Shown in pieces: positions 33,801 through 42,588 of a DNA stretch of 64,000 nt. The DNA comes from Diaphorobacter sp. HDW4B. Lineage in GTDB: Bacteria; Pseudomonadota; Gammaproteobacteria; Burkholderiales; Burkholderiaceae_C. Numbering within the stretch: position 1 is the first letter of the stretch; the number at the start of each line of letters is the position of its first letter. The position numbers and the translations under genes are program-made. The DNA lies in contig NZ_CP049905.1 in assembly GCF_011305535.1 (NCBI RefSeq), positions 2,697,501 to 2,761,500 on the forward strand. The letters run 5' to 3'. The notes under the pieces were generated by a model, which worked only from the letters and a program-made list of their open reading frames with translations, was not told the DNA's origin and ran no database searches.

Positions 33801-34946
33801 ATGCTTACCAAGGTTCATCAGCAACGCAATTTCCCCAAGATCACCGATGAAGGTCTGGACGACCTGCGCAAGCGCATCGGCGTGAAGATCGGCCAGACCG
33901 CAGAGCCCTGGTGCCATGAAGCCACGCGCGACAACATCCGCCACTACGCGCACGGCATCGGCGACGATAATCCGCTGTGGTGCGACCCGGACTACGCGGC
34001 CAAGACGCAGTACGGCGGCATCATCGCGCTGCCCAGCTTTCTGTTCTCCACCAGCCGCATCGTCTCGGGTTATGTCGGCGGTCTGCCGGGCGTGCATGCG
34101 ATGTGGTCGGGCTCGGACTGGACCTGGCACAAGCCTGTGCGTCGCAACGACGAGATCTCGACCGAGGCGCATCTGAAGGACCTGATCGAGCACCAGACGC
34201 GTTTTGCGGGACGTGCGATCCAGCAGATCTACCACGTCGATTTCTACAACCAGCAGGGTGACAAGGTCTCCGAGTGCGACAGCTGGTGCTTCCGCACCGA
34301 GCGCGATCACGCCCGTGAACAAGGCACGAAATACGCCGAGGTGCGCGCACGCGAACCACGCCGCTACACCGACGAGGAACTGGGCGAGGCCTACAAGCTG
34401 TATCGCAACGAGGAAGTGCGCGGCGCAACGCCCCGTTATTGGGAAGACGTGCAGGTCGGCGAAGAGCTGCCCACCATGTTCAAGGGCCCGATGACGGTGA
34501 CCGGCTTCATCGCTTACGCGCAGGGCTGGGGCGGCTTGTACATCCGCGCCAACAAACTCGCATGGCAACTCATCGACGCACATCCGGGCGTGGGCATCAA
34601 GAACCGCTTCGGCATTCCTGACGTGCCAGAGCGCGTGCACTGGGAAGAAGACTTCGCGCTCGAAGTGGGCGCGCCCGGTGCGTACGACTACGGCCCGGAG
34701 CGCACCTCGTGGCTCACGCACCATCTCACCAACTGGATGGGCGATGCCGGTTTTCTGCACAAGGCGAGCTGCAAGATCCGCCGCCACAACCCCGAAGGCG
34801 ACATGCTGTTCATCAAAGGCAAGGTCACGCGCAAGTTTGTCGAAAACGGCAAGCACATGGTCGAGATCGAACAGTCCGCATCCAACCAGGATGGTGAACT
34901 GTCGGTGGTCGGCAGCGGCGTGGTGATTCTGCCCAGCAAGGGATAA
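33801..34946 (+). CDS. MaoC-type acyl-CoA dehydratase/hydratase (double hot-dog)
   Basis: 381 aa, about twice the length of a single MaoC domain. The N-terminal half has the hydratase-like segment YAHGIGDDNPLWCDPDYA (~49-66), a variant of the SGDxNPxHxD motif in which the His is replaced by Trp. The C-terminal half (from ~215) is a second hot-dog domain. It would add water to, or remove it from, an enoyl-CoA. The start at 33801 follows AAAGGAGA. It is in operon with an acyl-CoA ligase (87 bp) and CaiB (6 bp). Mesaconyl-CoA-type hydratases are a possible relative. Confidence 0.8.
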   Translation: MLTKVHQQRNFPKITDEGLDDLRKRIGVKIGQTAEPWCHEATRDNIRHYAHGIGDDNPLWCDPDYAAKTQYGGIIALPSFLFSTSRIVSGYVGGLPGVHAMWSGSDWTWHKPVRRNDEISTEAHLKDLIEHQTRFAGRAIQQIYHVDFYNQQGDKVSECDSWCFRTERDHAREQGTKYAEVRAREPRRYTDEELGEAYKLYRNEEVRGATPRYWEDVQVGEELPTMFKGPMTVTGFIAYAQGWGGLYIRANKLAWQLIDAHPGVGIKNRFGIPDVPERVHWEEDFALEVGAPGAYDYGPERTSWLTHHLTNWMGDAGFLHKASCKIRRHNPEGDMLFIKGKVTRKFVENGKHMVEIEQSASNQDGELSVVGSGVVILPSKG

Positions 34947-34952
34947 CAAGCC

Positions 34953-36191
34953 ATGTCCATCGGCGGAAAAGGAGCCCTCGCGGGAATGAGGGTGGTGGAC
35001 CTCACGCGCGTGCTGGCCGGTCCGCTGTGCACGCAGATCCTCGCCGATCAGGGCGCGGAGGTCATCAAGGTCGAGCCGCCTTCGGGCGACGAGACGCGCA
35101 AGCTGGGTCCGCCGTTCGATGCGGCGGGACAGGCGGCGTATTACGCGGCGCTCAACCGGGGCAAGAAGGCGATCAGCCTGGACCTGTCCACGCCCGATGC
35201 GCAGGAGGTGCTGCACCGCATGTTGGCCGACGCCGACGTGCTGGTGGAGAACTTTCTGCCGGGCACGATGGAGCGCTGGGGACTGGGCTTTGACGAGGTG
35301 CTCGCCAGGCGCTACCCACGGCTTGTCTACTGCAGCATTTCCGGTTTTGGTGCAGATGGCCCGCTCGGCGGTCTGCCCGGATATGACGCGGTGTTGCAAG
35401 CCATGTGCGGCGTGATGAGCGTGAACGGCGAGGCCTCGTCAGGCGCCACGCGCATCGGCGTGCCAGTGATTGATCACTTGACGGGCTACGTGGCACTCTC
35501 CGCGATTTTGATGGCCTTGTGTGCGCGCAATCGCACCGGTGCCGGACAGCGTGTGGAGGCCACCTTGTACGACACGGCGCTGAGCCTGCTGCTGCCGCAT
35601 GCGTCGAACTGGTTCGCGTCGGGCAGTTGCCCGAGCCTGCTGGGAAGCGCGCATCCGAACATCGCGCCGTACGACAAGTTTCGTGCGCGGGATGGCGAGC
35701 TGTTCATCGGCGTGCTCAACGAGGGGCAGTTCCGCAAGCTCAGTCAACACATCGGTCTGCCGGGACTGCCGCACGACGAGCGCTTTGGAAGCAACGTCGG
35801 TCGGCTGGCCCACCGGGTGGAGCTCAAGGCAGCCATCGAGGGCGCGATTGCGGACAGCGATTGCGGCAACTTGTGCGAAGCCTTGATGAAGCTGGGCGTG
35901 CCCGCAGGCGCTTTGAATTCGGTACCTCAGGCACTGGCCCATGCACACAGCGAGCACCGCGAAATGGTAGTGCAGCGCGGTGCTTATCAAGGAGTTCGGT
36001 CACCGATGGTGATGTACGGAACACCCGGGCAACCAGGGCATGCACCGCCAGAGTTCGCGCAGGACTCCGAGGAGGTTCTGCAGGGCTTGGGGTTTGATTC
36101 GGTACAGCGAAAAAAGCTGTATGAAGCGGGAGCCGTTATGCGGCCAGCGAGTGAGTACGTGATTTCCGAAAGACTAGAAAAAGTCGGTTAA
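34953..36191 (+). CDS. CaiB/BaiF (family III) CoA-transferase
   Basis: 412 aa. The opening VVDLTRVLAGPLCTQILADQGAEVIKVE (14-41) is diagnostic, and the catalytic aspartate is probably Asp174 (VPVIDHLTGY). Family III enzymes move CoA between carboxylic acids such as succinate, oxalate, citramalate or aromatic acids. With the upstream ligase there are two ways to activate acids in one operon, perhaps for the substrate and for recycling. A good ribosome site (AAGGGA) precedes the ATG at 34953. Confidence 0.92.
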   Translation: MSIGGKGALAGMRVVDLTRVLAGPLCTQILADQGAEVIKVEPPSGDETRKLGPPFDAAGQAAYYAALNRGKKAISLDLSTPDAQEVLHRMLADADVLVENFLPGTMERWGLGFDEVLARRYPRLVYCSISGFGADGPLGGLPGYDAVLQAMCGVMSVNGEASSGATRIGVPVIDHLTGYVALSAILMALCARNRTGAGQRVEATLYDTALSLLLPHASNWFASGSCPSLLGSAHPNIAPYDKFRARDGELFIGVLNEGQFRKLSQHIGLPGLPHDERFGSNVGRLAHRVELKAAIEGAIADSDCGNLCEALMKLGVPAGALNSVPQALAHAHSEHREMVVQRGAYQGVRSPMVMYGTPGQPGHAPPEFAQDSEEVLQGLGFDSVQRKKLYEAGAVMRPASEYVISERLEKVG

Positions 36192-36227
36192 GCAAACAAC
36201 CGACGCCATATTCAAGGAGACAAGATC

Positions 36228-37196
36228 ATGCGCATTCGTTCAATTTATCTGGGAGTGGTTCTGCTGGGTGCAACGGTGGGCGGCGTGGTGCAGGCGCAGC
36301 AGCCCTATCCCAGCAAACCGATCCGCATCGTCGTGGCCTATGCCGCCGGGCAGGGCACGGACATCGCCACACGTTACCTGGCCGACCAGATGGGCAAGGA
36401 TCTGGGCCAGCCGATCGTGGTGGAAAACAAGCCGGGGGCGGGGGGCAATCTCGGCACGGAAATGACGGCGCTGGCCGCACCGGACGGCTACACGCTGACC
36501 ATGGGCACCAACGCCACGCACGCGCTCAACGCGTTTCTGTACGCCAAGGTGCCGTTTGAGGCAGAGCGCGATTTCGAGCCGATTGGTCTCGTCGGCACGT
36601 TCCCGATGATCGTCGCGGTGAACACCAACGCGCCATACACATCGCTCGCGCAGTTGCTGGAAACCGCACGCGGCAATCCACGCTCGGCCGACATCGCCAT
36701 GCCCAGCACCACGGCGCGCCTGGTGGTGGAACTGCTCAAGGAACGTTCGAGCTTTCCGTTGTTCGGCGTGCCTTACAAGGGCTCGGGCAATGCGATGACC
36801 GATGTGCTCGGCGGGCAGTTGCCCGTCATCGTGGACACGCCCACGGCGCTGCGTTCGCATCTCGCCTCGGGCAAGGTGCGCGCGATTGCGGTCACGTCAG
36901 AGAAGGCCAGCAACCTCGCGCCGGGCGTGAAGACCGTCTCGGAGCAAGGCTACCCAGGCTATGAAGTGGTGGCCTGGAACGCGCTCTACGCACCGCGCGG
37001 CACACCGGCGCAGGTGATCGCGACGATCAACGCAGCCATGAACAAGGCGCTCGCGCGACCGGAAACGCGGCAGCGTCTGCTGGAGCTGGGCCTTGAACCG
37101 GCAGGCGGCGCACCGGGTGATCTGGCGAACTTCGCCAAGTCCGAGCGCACCAAATGGGGCCCGGTCATCAAGAGTGCTGGTTTGAAGGCGGACTGA
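36228..37196 (+). CDS. Bug-family receptor protein (ligase operon)
   Basis: 322 aa with a signal peptide (~1-22, GVVQAQQ). Bug features are YPSKPIRIVVAYAAGQGTDIATRY (where the usual AGGxxD loop reads AGQGTD), VVENKPGAGGNLGTE and FGVPYKGSGNAMTDVLGG. The start has AAGGAGA 8-14 nt upstream. It ends the CoA-ligase/MaoC/CaiB operon and is one of three Bug genes of the divergent locus 24.8-37.2 kb. Confidence 0.9.
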   Translation: MRIRSIYLGVVLLGATVGGVVQAQQPYPSKPIRIVVAYAAGQGTDIATRYLADQMGKDLGQPIVVENKPGAGGNLGTEMTALAAPDGYTLTMGTNATHALNAFLYAKVPFEAERDFEPIGLVGTFPMIVAVNTNAPYTSLAQLLETARGNPRSADIAMPSTTARLVVELLKERSSFPLFGVPYKGSGNAMTDVLGGQLPVIVDTPTALRSHLASGKVRAIAVTSEKASNLAPGVKTVSEQGYPGYEVVAWNALYAPRGTPAQVIATINAAMNKALARPETRQRLLELGLEPAGGAPGDLANFAKSERTKWGPVIKSAGLKAD

Positions 37197-37223
37197 AAAT
37201 TGGACTGAAATGTCGCGCGGCAA

Positions 37224-38048
37224 TCAGAGCAGCGAACCCGCCAGTTGACGCGCTTCCTGCAGCATCTTGGCTGCCAGCGCGTTGACAGCGGTGAGGTCCA
37301 GATGGCTCGACAAGCCCACCGCCGCGAGCGTGTGCGTCATGCGCCCGGATGGCCCGATCACAGGCACGGCCACGGCCGTCATGCCATTGATGAAGTGGTC
37401 GCGGTCCACGCTCCAGCCCAGCGCCTTGGCCTGCTCGACCTCGCTCTTCCACTGATCGAACGTGGGCGCGCTGTCCCATTCGATCTTGTCGAAACGCTTG
37501 CGCAACTGCGCCCAGCTCTCACCGTTGTGCGCCGCGATCAGCCGCCCCGTGGCGCTGACCAGCGACGTGAACTGACTGCCCACATCGGTGTGAAAGCGAA
37601 ACGGCTGGTCCGAGCGCGACAAGGCCAGCACCACCGCTGATTGCACGCCGGTCACCTCCACCCCCATCGCCGTCACGCCGCTGTGCGCAGCGAGCCGGTC
37701 GAGCGTAGGCTGCACCAGTTGAGCAAAACTGCCACCACCCAGCACGCTGCGCGCCAGACTGATCATGCCGCTGCCCAGCGCATAGCGTTTGGTGGACGGA
37801 TCGACCGTCACCAGCCCTTCGCTGACCAGCACGCGCAGGATATGCAGGCAGGTGCTCGGAATCAGTTCCAGCGCATCGGCAATCGCCTTCACGCCCATGG
37901 GCTGCTTGGTGTCACCCAGCAAACGCAGAATCGCAATCGAGCGGCTTACTGCAGGCACAGGCCGCACCCGCGTGCCGCGCGGAGCCTTGGCTGCAGCCGT
38001 TTCGTTGCCGGTGACTTCGGTAGTTTTCGTCGAGCGCTGAGTTGCCAT
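37224..38048 (-). CDS. IclR-family transcriptional regulator
   Basis: 274 aa. After a ~30-residue Thr/Ala/Lys-rich tail comes the winged HTH (~30-95: SRSIAILRLLGDTKQPMGVKAIADALELIPSTCLHILRVLVSEGLV) and the IclR effector domain with the GVTAMGVEVTGVQSAVVLAL core. IclR proteins control carboxylate and aromatic catabolism. It converges on the ligase operon (27 bp between stops) and lies downstream of a thioesterase gene. It may regulate the 24.8-37.2 kb locus. Confidence 0.9.
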   Translation of the reverse strand: MATQRSTKTTEVTGNETAAAKAPRGTRVRPVPAVSRSIAILRLLGDTKQPMGVKAIADALELIPSTCLHILRVLVSEGLVTVDPSTKRYALGSGMISLARSVLGGGSFAQLVQPTLDRLAAHSGVTAMGVEVTGVQSAVVLALSRSDQPFRFHTDVGSQFTSLVSATGRLIAAHNGESWAQLRKRFDKIEWDSAPTFDQWKSEVEQAKALGWSVDRDHFINGMTAVAVPVIGPSGRMTHTLAAVGLSSHLDLTAVNALAAKMLQEARQLAGSLL

Positions 38049-38102
38049 GAGCGTGGATCGGATGGAGGAAAGAGGGAATAACGGACGTGGTGAATGGCTC
38101 GG

Positions 38103-38561
38103 TCAGACGCTGTGGGAGACCGGAGCCGCCATCACCTTCATGACCGCCTGCGCCGTCGCCGCCAGCGTGCCATTCACCGTCATTTCACCATAGAGAAACA
38201 TCAGGCTGCGCGAACGGTTGTTGACCTTCACGCGCACCTCGGCAAACTGCCCCTCGGCCACGGGTGCCAGAAAATGCGTGTCGAGCTGCACCGTGAGACA
38301 CGGCAGCCTGCCGCAAGCCTCCCACGCCACCGCACTGATCGCATGATCGAGCAACGAAGCAGTCACTCCGCCATGCATCACCCGCGCGGGGTTGAGATGC
38401 TTGGCATCGCACAGCAACCCATAGGCCCAGCCGTCCGGCTCCTTGCGCGTCCACATGGGGCCGATCTGCCCGATGTGACCGGGAAGATCGCGGGGCTTCC
38501 AGCGCTGGGCTTCGAGCTGCTCGGAGGTGATGGATGAGCATTGGGCGTTCATGCTCTGCAT
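38103..38561 (-). CDS. PaaI-type hot-dog thioesterase
   Basis: 152 aa. The motif NPARVMHGGVTASLLDHA (~64-81) is the PaaI/YdiI active-site signature (HGG then Asp). It hydrolyses acyl- or aryl-CoA, often rescuing CoA from stalled catabolic intermediates. It lies between LysR and IclR genes on the minus strand, 33 and 54 bp apart, so it may be cotranscribed with both. ATG at 38559-38561 or three codons later (MNAQ) are both possible. Confidence 0.85.
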   Translation of the reverse strand: MQSMNAQCSSITSEQLEAQRWKPRDLPGHIGQIGPMWTRKEPDGWAYGLLCDAKHLNPARVMHGGVTASLLDHAISAVAWEACGRLPCLTVQLDTHFLAPVAEGQFAEVRVKVNNRSRSLMFLYGEMTVNGTLAATAQAVMKVMAAPVSHSV

Positions 38562-38594
38562 TTTGAATCAAGAACCGATCCTGCGGCGCGGTTT

Positions 38595-39545
38595 CTATGC
38601 GGCGTGGTGCTGCTTGTGGTGGCCCTCGGCTTTGGCGATGTTCACAAAGTCGTTCACGGTTTCAGAGTACACATCGCTATTCCATAACACGCCGACGGCG
38701 CCGAACTTGATGACGCGGTCGATCTCGATGCGTTGCAGGGTTCCTCGCTCGACTTGGTATCGCGTCATCTCCGCCGAGCAGATGCCGATGTAGTCGCCGC
38801 GATTGAGCATGGCCAGCAGCGTGGTGATTGCTGCGGTCTCCACTTTGGGTTGCAACCACGGAACGCCGGCGTCCACCAGTGCCGAGTCGAGTTGACTGCG
38901 CATTGACGTGCCATGCGGAGGAACGACCCAGCTCGCGTCGATCAACTCGCTGAGCAGAAACGCCTGCCGTGTGCCCCACAGTCTGCTGCCCCGGCCCACC
39001 ACCACGCACACATCATCATCGAAGAGCACCTCGTGGCTGAGCATGGCATGCTGCGCTCGCGCGTCGATGGTGCCGACCACCACATCCAGCTCTCTGCGCG
39101 TGAGCCGCTCGAGTAGGGTGTTGAAGGGCTCTTCGGTCACGGTGACGGCGACGGACGGATGCACTTCGTGGAATCGTGTGATGGTGGATGGCAGCAACGA
39201 CGCCATGCCCGCCCACACGCTGCCGACGTGCAGGCGCGATGTCTTGCCTTGAGCGGCTGCGTGCAGTTCTTGTCCGATGCGGGATACGTCGCCGAGCACG
39301 CTGATGGCCAATCGCTTGAGCAGTTGCCCGGCCTGCGTGAGTTCAAGCTGCCGTCCACGCACCACGATGGGCGCACCGACCAGACTTTCCATTTCCGCAA
39401 GCCAGTGCGACATCGCCGATTGGGTCAGATGCAAACGCGCTGCGGCCTCGGTCAAGGTGCCAGCCTTTTCCAGCACCAACAATGATTCCAGATGCCGAAC
39501 CTTGAGTCGGCGGGCCCAGGCAAATCCGTCGGCCAAATCTCGCAT
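38595..39545 (-). CDS. LysR-family transcriptional regulator
   Basis: 316 aa. HTH at ~15-75 (VRHLESLLVLEKAGTLTEAAARLHLTQSAMSHWLAEMESLVG), then a substrate-binding domain. It diverges from the Bug gene at 39752 (206-bp gap) and is the likely regulator of that gene and of the following CocE-type hydrolase. Confidence 0.9.
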   Translation of the reverse strand: MRDLADGFAWARRLKVRHLESLLVLEKAGTLTEAAARLHLTQSAMSHWLAEMESLVGAPIVVRGRQLELTQAGQLLKRLAISVLGDVSRIGQELHAAAQGKTSRLHVGSVWAGMASLLPSTITRFHEVHPSVAVTVTEEPFNTLLERLTRRELDVVVGTIDARAQHAMLSHEVLFDDDVCVVVGRGSRLWGTRQAFLLSELIDASWVVPPHGTSMRSQLDSALVDAGVPWLQPKVETAAITTLLAMLNRGDYIGICSAEMTRYQVERGTLQRIEIDRVIKFGAVGVLWNSDVYSETVNDFVNIAKAEGHHKQHHAA

Positions 39546-39751
39546 GAGTAATTCCTAATGAGGGTATCGATTAGTTTCAGTAGCACTGAACGGGGGTTGC
39601 CGCGAATAATGAAATCCATCTGCTGCAGCTGATGCTTCTTGGGGAAAGCGAGCATTTCATTGAGTCGATGCGGGCGTTAGGCGTCGCACGGCAAATGGAG
39701 TGCATGAGTACCTGTTCGACTTTCGGTTTATCAAGGGTTCAAGAGGGGCGT

Positions 39752-40735
39752 ATGTTTAGTGAAGGTATTCGACGGCGAGAGCTGATGGCATTGGTTGGCA
39801 TGTCCGGTCTGGCGACCTGCCATGTGTTTGCACAGGATTTTCCAACACGGCCGGTCAAACTGGTCATTCCGCAGGGGCCGGGTTCGGGCGCAGACGCTAC
39901 TGGTCGACAGTTGGCGGATTTCATGGCCAAGAATCTCAACGGCTCCGTCGTCGTGGACAACAAGCCGGGAGCCAATGGCATTCTGGCAGCATCGACCGTG
40001 GCGAAGGAGCGACCAGACGGCTACACCGTATTTCTCACCAGCGTTTCCATCGCCAGCTTCAACCAGCATCTCTACAAGAAGGTGCCATACGATGCGTTGA
40101 ATGATTTCACGTACATCGCTCCGGTGGCGGATGCGAGCTTCATGGTGATTGCCAGCAAGGCCAGCGGAATCAAGAACTGGAACGACTTCGTCAACAAGGC
40201 GAAGCAGTCGCCGGGGAAGCTGACCTTCGCCAGCGGTGGCCTCGGCAACTCGACCCATCTGTACATGGAGAAGATTGCACGCGACCTCAAGCTCGATGTC
40301 AGGCACATCCCGTACAAGGGGTCGGGCCCGGCGCTGCTGTCGGTCGTTTCCGGAGAAACCGATCTGATGTGCGTGACCACGGTGACGGCGCTGCCGCAGT
40401 ACGAAAGCGGTACTGTGATTGCGCTGGCCCAGTCGGGCGACAAACGCGCTGGCCGAATGGCCGATATTCCGCTGGTCAAGGAGCTCGCGCCCGGCGTGCC
40501 TGCGCTGCCCGGTTGGTATGCCTTGGTGGGGCCTGCTGGCATGGCGCCTGATGTGATCAAGAAGCTGTCCTCAGCTGTTGCTGCATTTCTCGAAGATGAG
40601 CAGATCAAAAAGAAATTGAACGAGCAATTTCTGTTCCCGATTCCCGGCAGCAGCGAGCAAATCAAGGCACGCGCGGTGCAGGAATCAAAAGTTTGGGGCG
40701 ATCTGATCAAGACGCTGGATATCACGTTGGATTGA
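39752..40735 (+). CDS. Bug-family receptor protein (next to CocE hydrolase)
   Basis: 327 aa from the ATG at 39752 with AAGAGGGG upstream. The signal contains IRRRELMALVGMSGLATCHVFA. Bug features: FPTRPVKLVIPQGPGSGADATGRQL, VVVDNKPGANGILAAS, RHIPYKGSGPALLSVVSGE. It is followed after 8 bp by the CocE/NonD hydrolase, so the receptor may bind that enzyme's substrate or product (an ester, amide or carboxylate). Confidence 0.9.
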   Translation: MFSEGIRRRELMALVGMSGLATCHVFAQDFPTRPVKLVIPQGPGSGADATGRQLADFMAKNLNGSVVVDNKPGANGILAASTVAKERPDGYTVFLTSVSIASFNQHLYKKVPYDALNDFTYIAPVADASFMVIASKASGIKNWNDFVNKAKQSPGKLTFASGGLGNSTHLYMEKIARDLKLDVRHIPYKGSGPALLSVVSGETDLMCVTTVTALPQYESGTVIALAQSGDKRAGRMADIPLVKELAPGVPALPGWYALVGPAGMAPDVIKKLSSAVAAFLEDEQIKKKLNEQFLFPIPGSSEQIKARAVQESKVWGDLIKTLDITLD

Positions 40736-40743
40736 GTACACAC

Positions 40744-42585
40744 ATGTCGGATTTGGATAGCAACGGAGCGGCATGGGCCGTTCCACCCAGTGAATACATC
40801 AAGCAACGCCCCGCCACCTGGAAGATCGGTGCACCCAGCTCACGTTATCTGCGGATGCGCGATGGTTGCGAGTTGGCGTTGGACGTCTACTTGCCCGAGG
40901 CGCAAGGCAAGGATGCCAGCCAGAACAGCTTCCCGGTGATCGCGATCATGACGCCGTATTACCGGCGCTTTCAAGTGACGGAGCCCGGTGCGGAAGCCGC
41001 CCCGAACATCGCCATCTACCGGGACTTTTTCGTTCCTCGCGGCTACGCACTGGTGGTGCTGGATGTGCGCGGCAGCGGTGCCAGTTTTGGCCGACGTGAC
41101 GCGTTTCGTTCGCCCAAAGAGCGTGGCGATTATCTGGAGCTTGCCGAGTGGATTTCGTCCCAGCCTTGGTGCAATGGCAGCATTGGTGCGACCGGAATTT
41201 CTTATCTCGGTGCGGCGTCGTGCTTTCTGGGAAGCACGGGACACCCGGCGGTCAAGGCGGTTGCGCCGTTGTTTGCGGTGTCAGACACCTATTCGGACCA
41301 TGTGTTCCCAGGCGGGATCATGTGCAAGACGGTCACGTCCAATTATGACGATCTGATTCGCGCGCTGGACTGGGATCAGCGGGACGAACTCAAGGCGTAT
41401 TCCTATTTCAGCGATCCGCGTTACGCAGGCCCCGCGCCGGTGGATGACGATCCGGATGGCGTCAAGGTCCGTCAGGCGGTCGAGGAACACAAGGACAGCT
41501 TCATGCTGCGCGACATGGCGGCGGAGATGTCGTTTCGCGAAGAAGGCTGTCTGCATGACCCGGAATTGCACAGCGGAGCTTGCAGTCCCTATTGGTACCT
41601 GCACGAGGTCGCGGGCAAGGTGGCCGTGTATTCGGTCTCGGGCTGGTATGACGGAAGTGCCTTCGTGCACGGCTCGGTCTCGCGTTTCCTGACGCTCAAG
41701 GGGAAGTCGGATCGCTTGCTGTTGGGCCCATGGGACCACGGCGCACGTGCCAACGGATCGCCTTGGCGCAATGCGGGACAAAGCGCACCGGAGTTTTCGA
41801 TTCTTGCCGAGGTGCTGCGCTTCTTCGATCAGCACCTTGCAGGTTTGCCCACGGGCATTGAGAACGAAGACCCGGTGCACTACTTCTGCACGCATGCGGA
41901 GGAGTGGCGCAGCAGTCCGCAATGGCCTCCGGCATCGACGCCGGAACTCTGGCACCTGAGTCCTGGAAAGTTGTCGGTCGATGCGTCGGATCGCGTCGAA
42001 ACGGTGGAGCATCAAACCAAGTTCACCGTATCCAGTGGCACAAACACCCGCTTCGAGCGCCTGTCCGCGCAGCCTACGGTGGACTACTACAAGGACTGGG
42101 GTGTGCACGAACGGCAGATGTTGTCGTTCCTGTCCGAGCCGCTGCAGGGCGATCTGGAACTGGGCGGCCATGCGTTGCTCGAACTGGCCTTGAGCAGCAG
42201 CGAAAACGATGGCGCGATCTTCGCGTATCTCTCTGAATTGGATGCTGACGGCAATCTGCGCTTCATCACCGATGGTTGCCTGCGATTGGCGCATCGGCAG
42301 GTCAGCGAGGCACCGGCGAAGTACCAGACGGTCTGGCCGTTTCGCGACTACTCTCGCAAGAATGCCAAACGCATGACGCCGCTCGAGGTCGAGCGTGTGC
42401 AGATCGCATTGCTGCCCATCGGCTGGACGCTCAAGGCCGGCAGCCGACTCAAGCTGTCCTTGAGCGGCGCGGACGCGGAGCATTTCCAGCAAGTGCCACA
42501 CGGTCGCCCGCCACGGTTCGCGTTCCAGCTCGGCGGCGCGCAGGGATGCAGCCTGCGATTGCCGGTCGTGTCCAGCAAGTCCTGA
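40744..42585 (+). CDS. CocE/NonD-family serine hydrolase (X-Pro peptidase-like)
   Basis: 613-aa alpha/beta-hydrolase of the cocaine esterase/X-prolyl peptidase S15 group. Nucleophile Ser153 (GATGISYLG), acid Asp303 (GWYDG) and His332 (GPWDHG) are at family positions. A C-terminal jelly-roll domain (from ~390) completes the fold. No signal peptide is seen, so it is probably cytoplasmic. It cleaves esters or N-terminal peptides/amides. The start at 40744 places it 8 bp after the Bug gene in a two-gene operon flanked by two LysR genes. Confidence 0.9.
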   Translation: MSDLDSNGAAWAVPPSEYIKQRPATWKIGAPSSRYLRMRDGCELALDVYLPEAQGKDASQNSFPVIAIMTPYYRRFQVTEPGAEAAPNIAIYRDFFVPRGYALVVLDVRGSGASFGRRDAFRSPKERGDYLELAEWISSQPWCNGSIGATGISYLGAASCFLGSTGHPAVKAVAPLFAVSDTYSDHVFPGGIMCKTVTSNYDDLIRALDWDQRDELKAYSYFSDPRYAGPAPVDDDPDGVKVRQAVEEHKDSFMLRDMAAEMSFREEGCLHDPELHSGACSPYWYLHEVAGKVAVYSVSGWYDGSAFVHGSVSRFLTLKGKSDRLLLGPWDHGARANGSPWRNAGQSAPEFSILAEVLRFFDQHLAGLPTGIENEDPVHYFCTHAEEWRSSPQWPPASTPELWHLSPGKLSVDASDRVETVEHQTKFTVSSGTNTRFERLSAQPTVDYYKDWGVHERQMLSFLSEPLQGDLELGGHALLELALSSSENDGAIFAYLSELDADGNLRFITDGCLRLAHRQVSEAPAKYQTVWPFRDYSRKNAKRMTPLEVERVQIALLPIGWTLKAGSRLKLSLSGADAEHFQQVPHGRPPRFAFQLGGAQGCSLRLPVVSSKS

Positions 42586-42588
42586 TGC

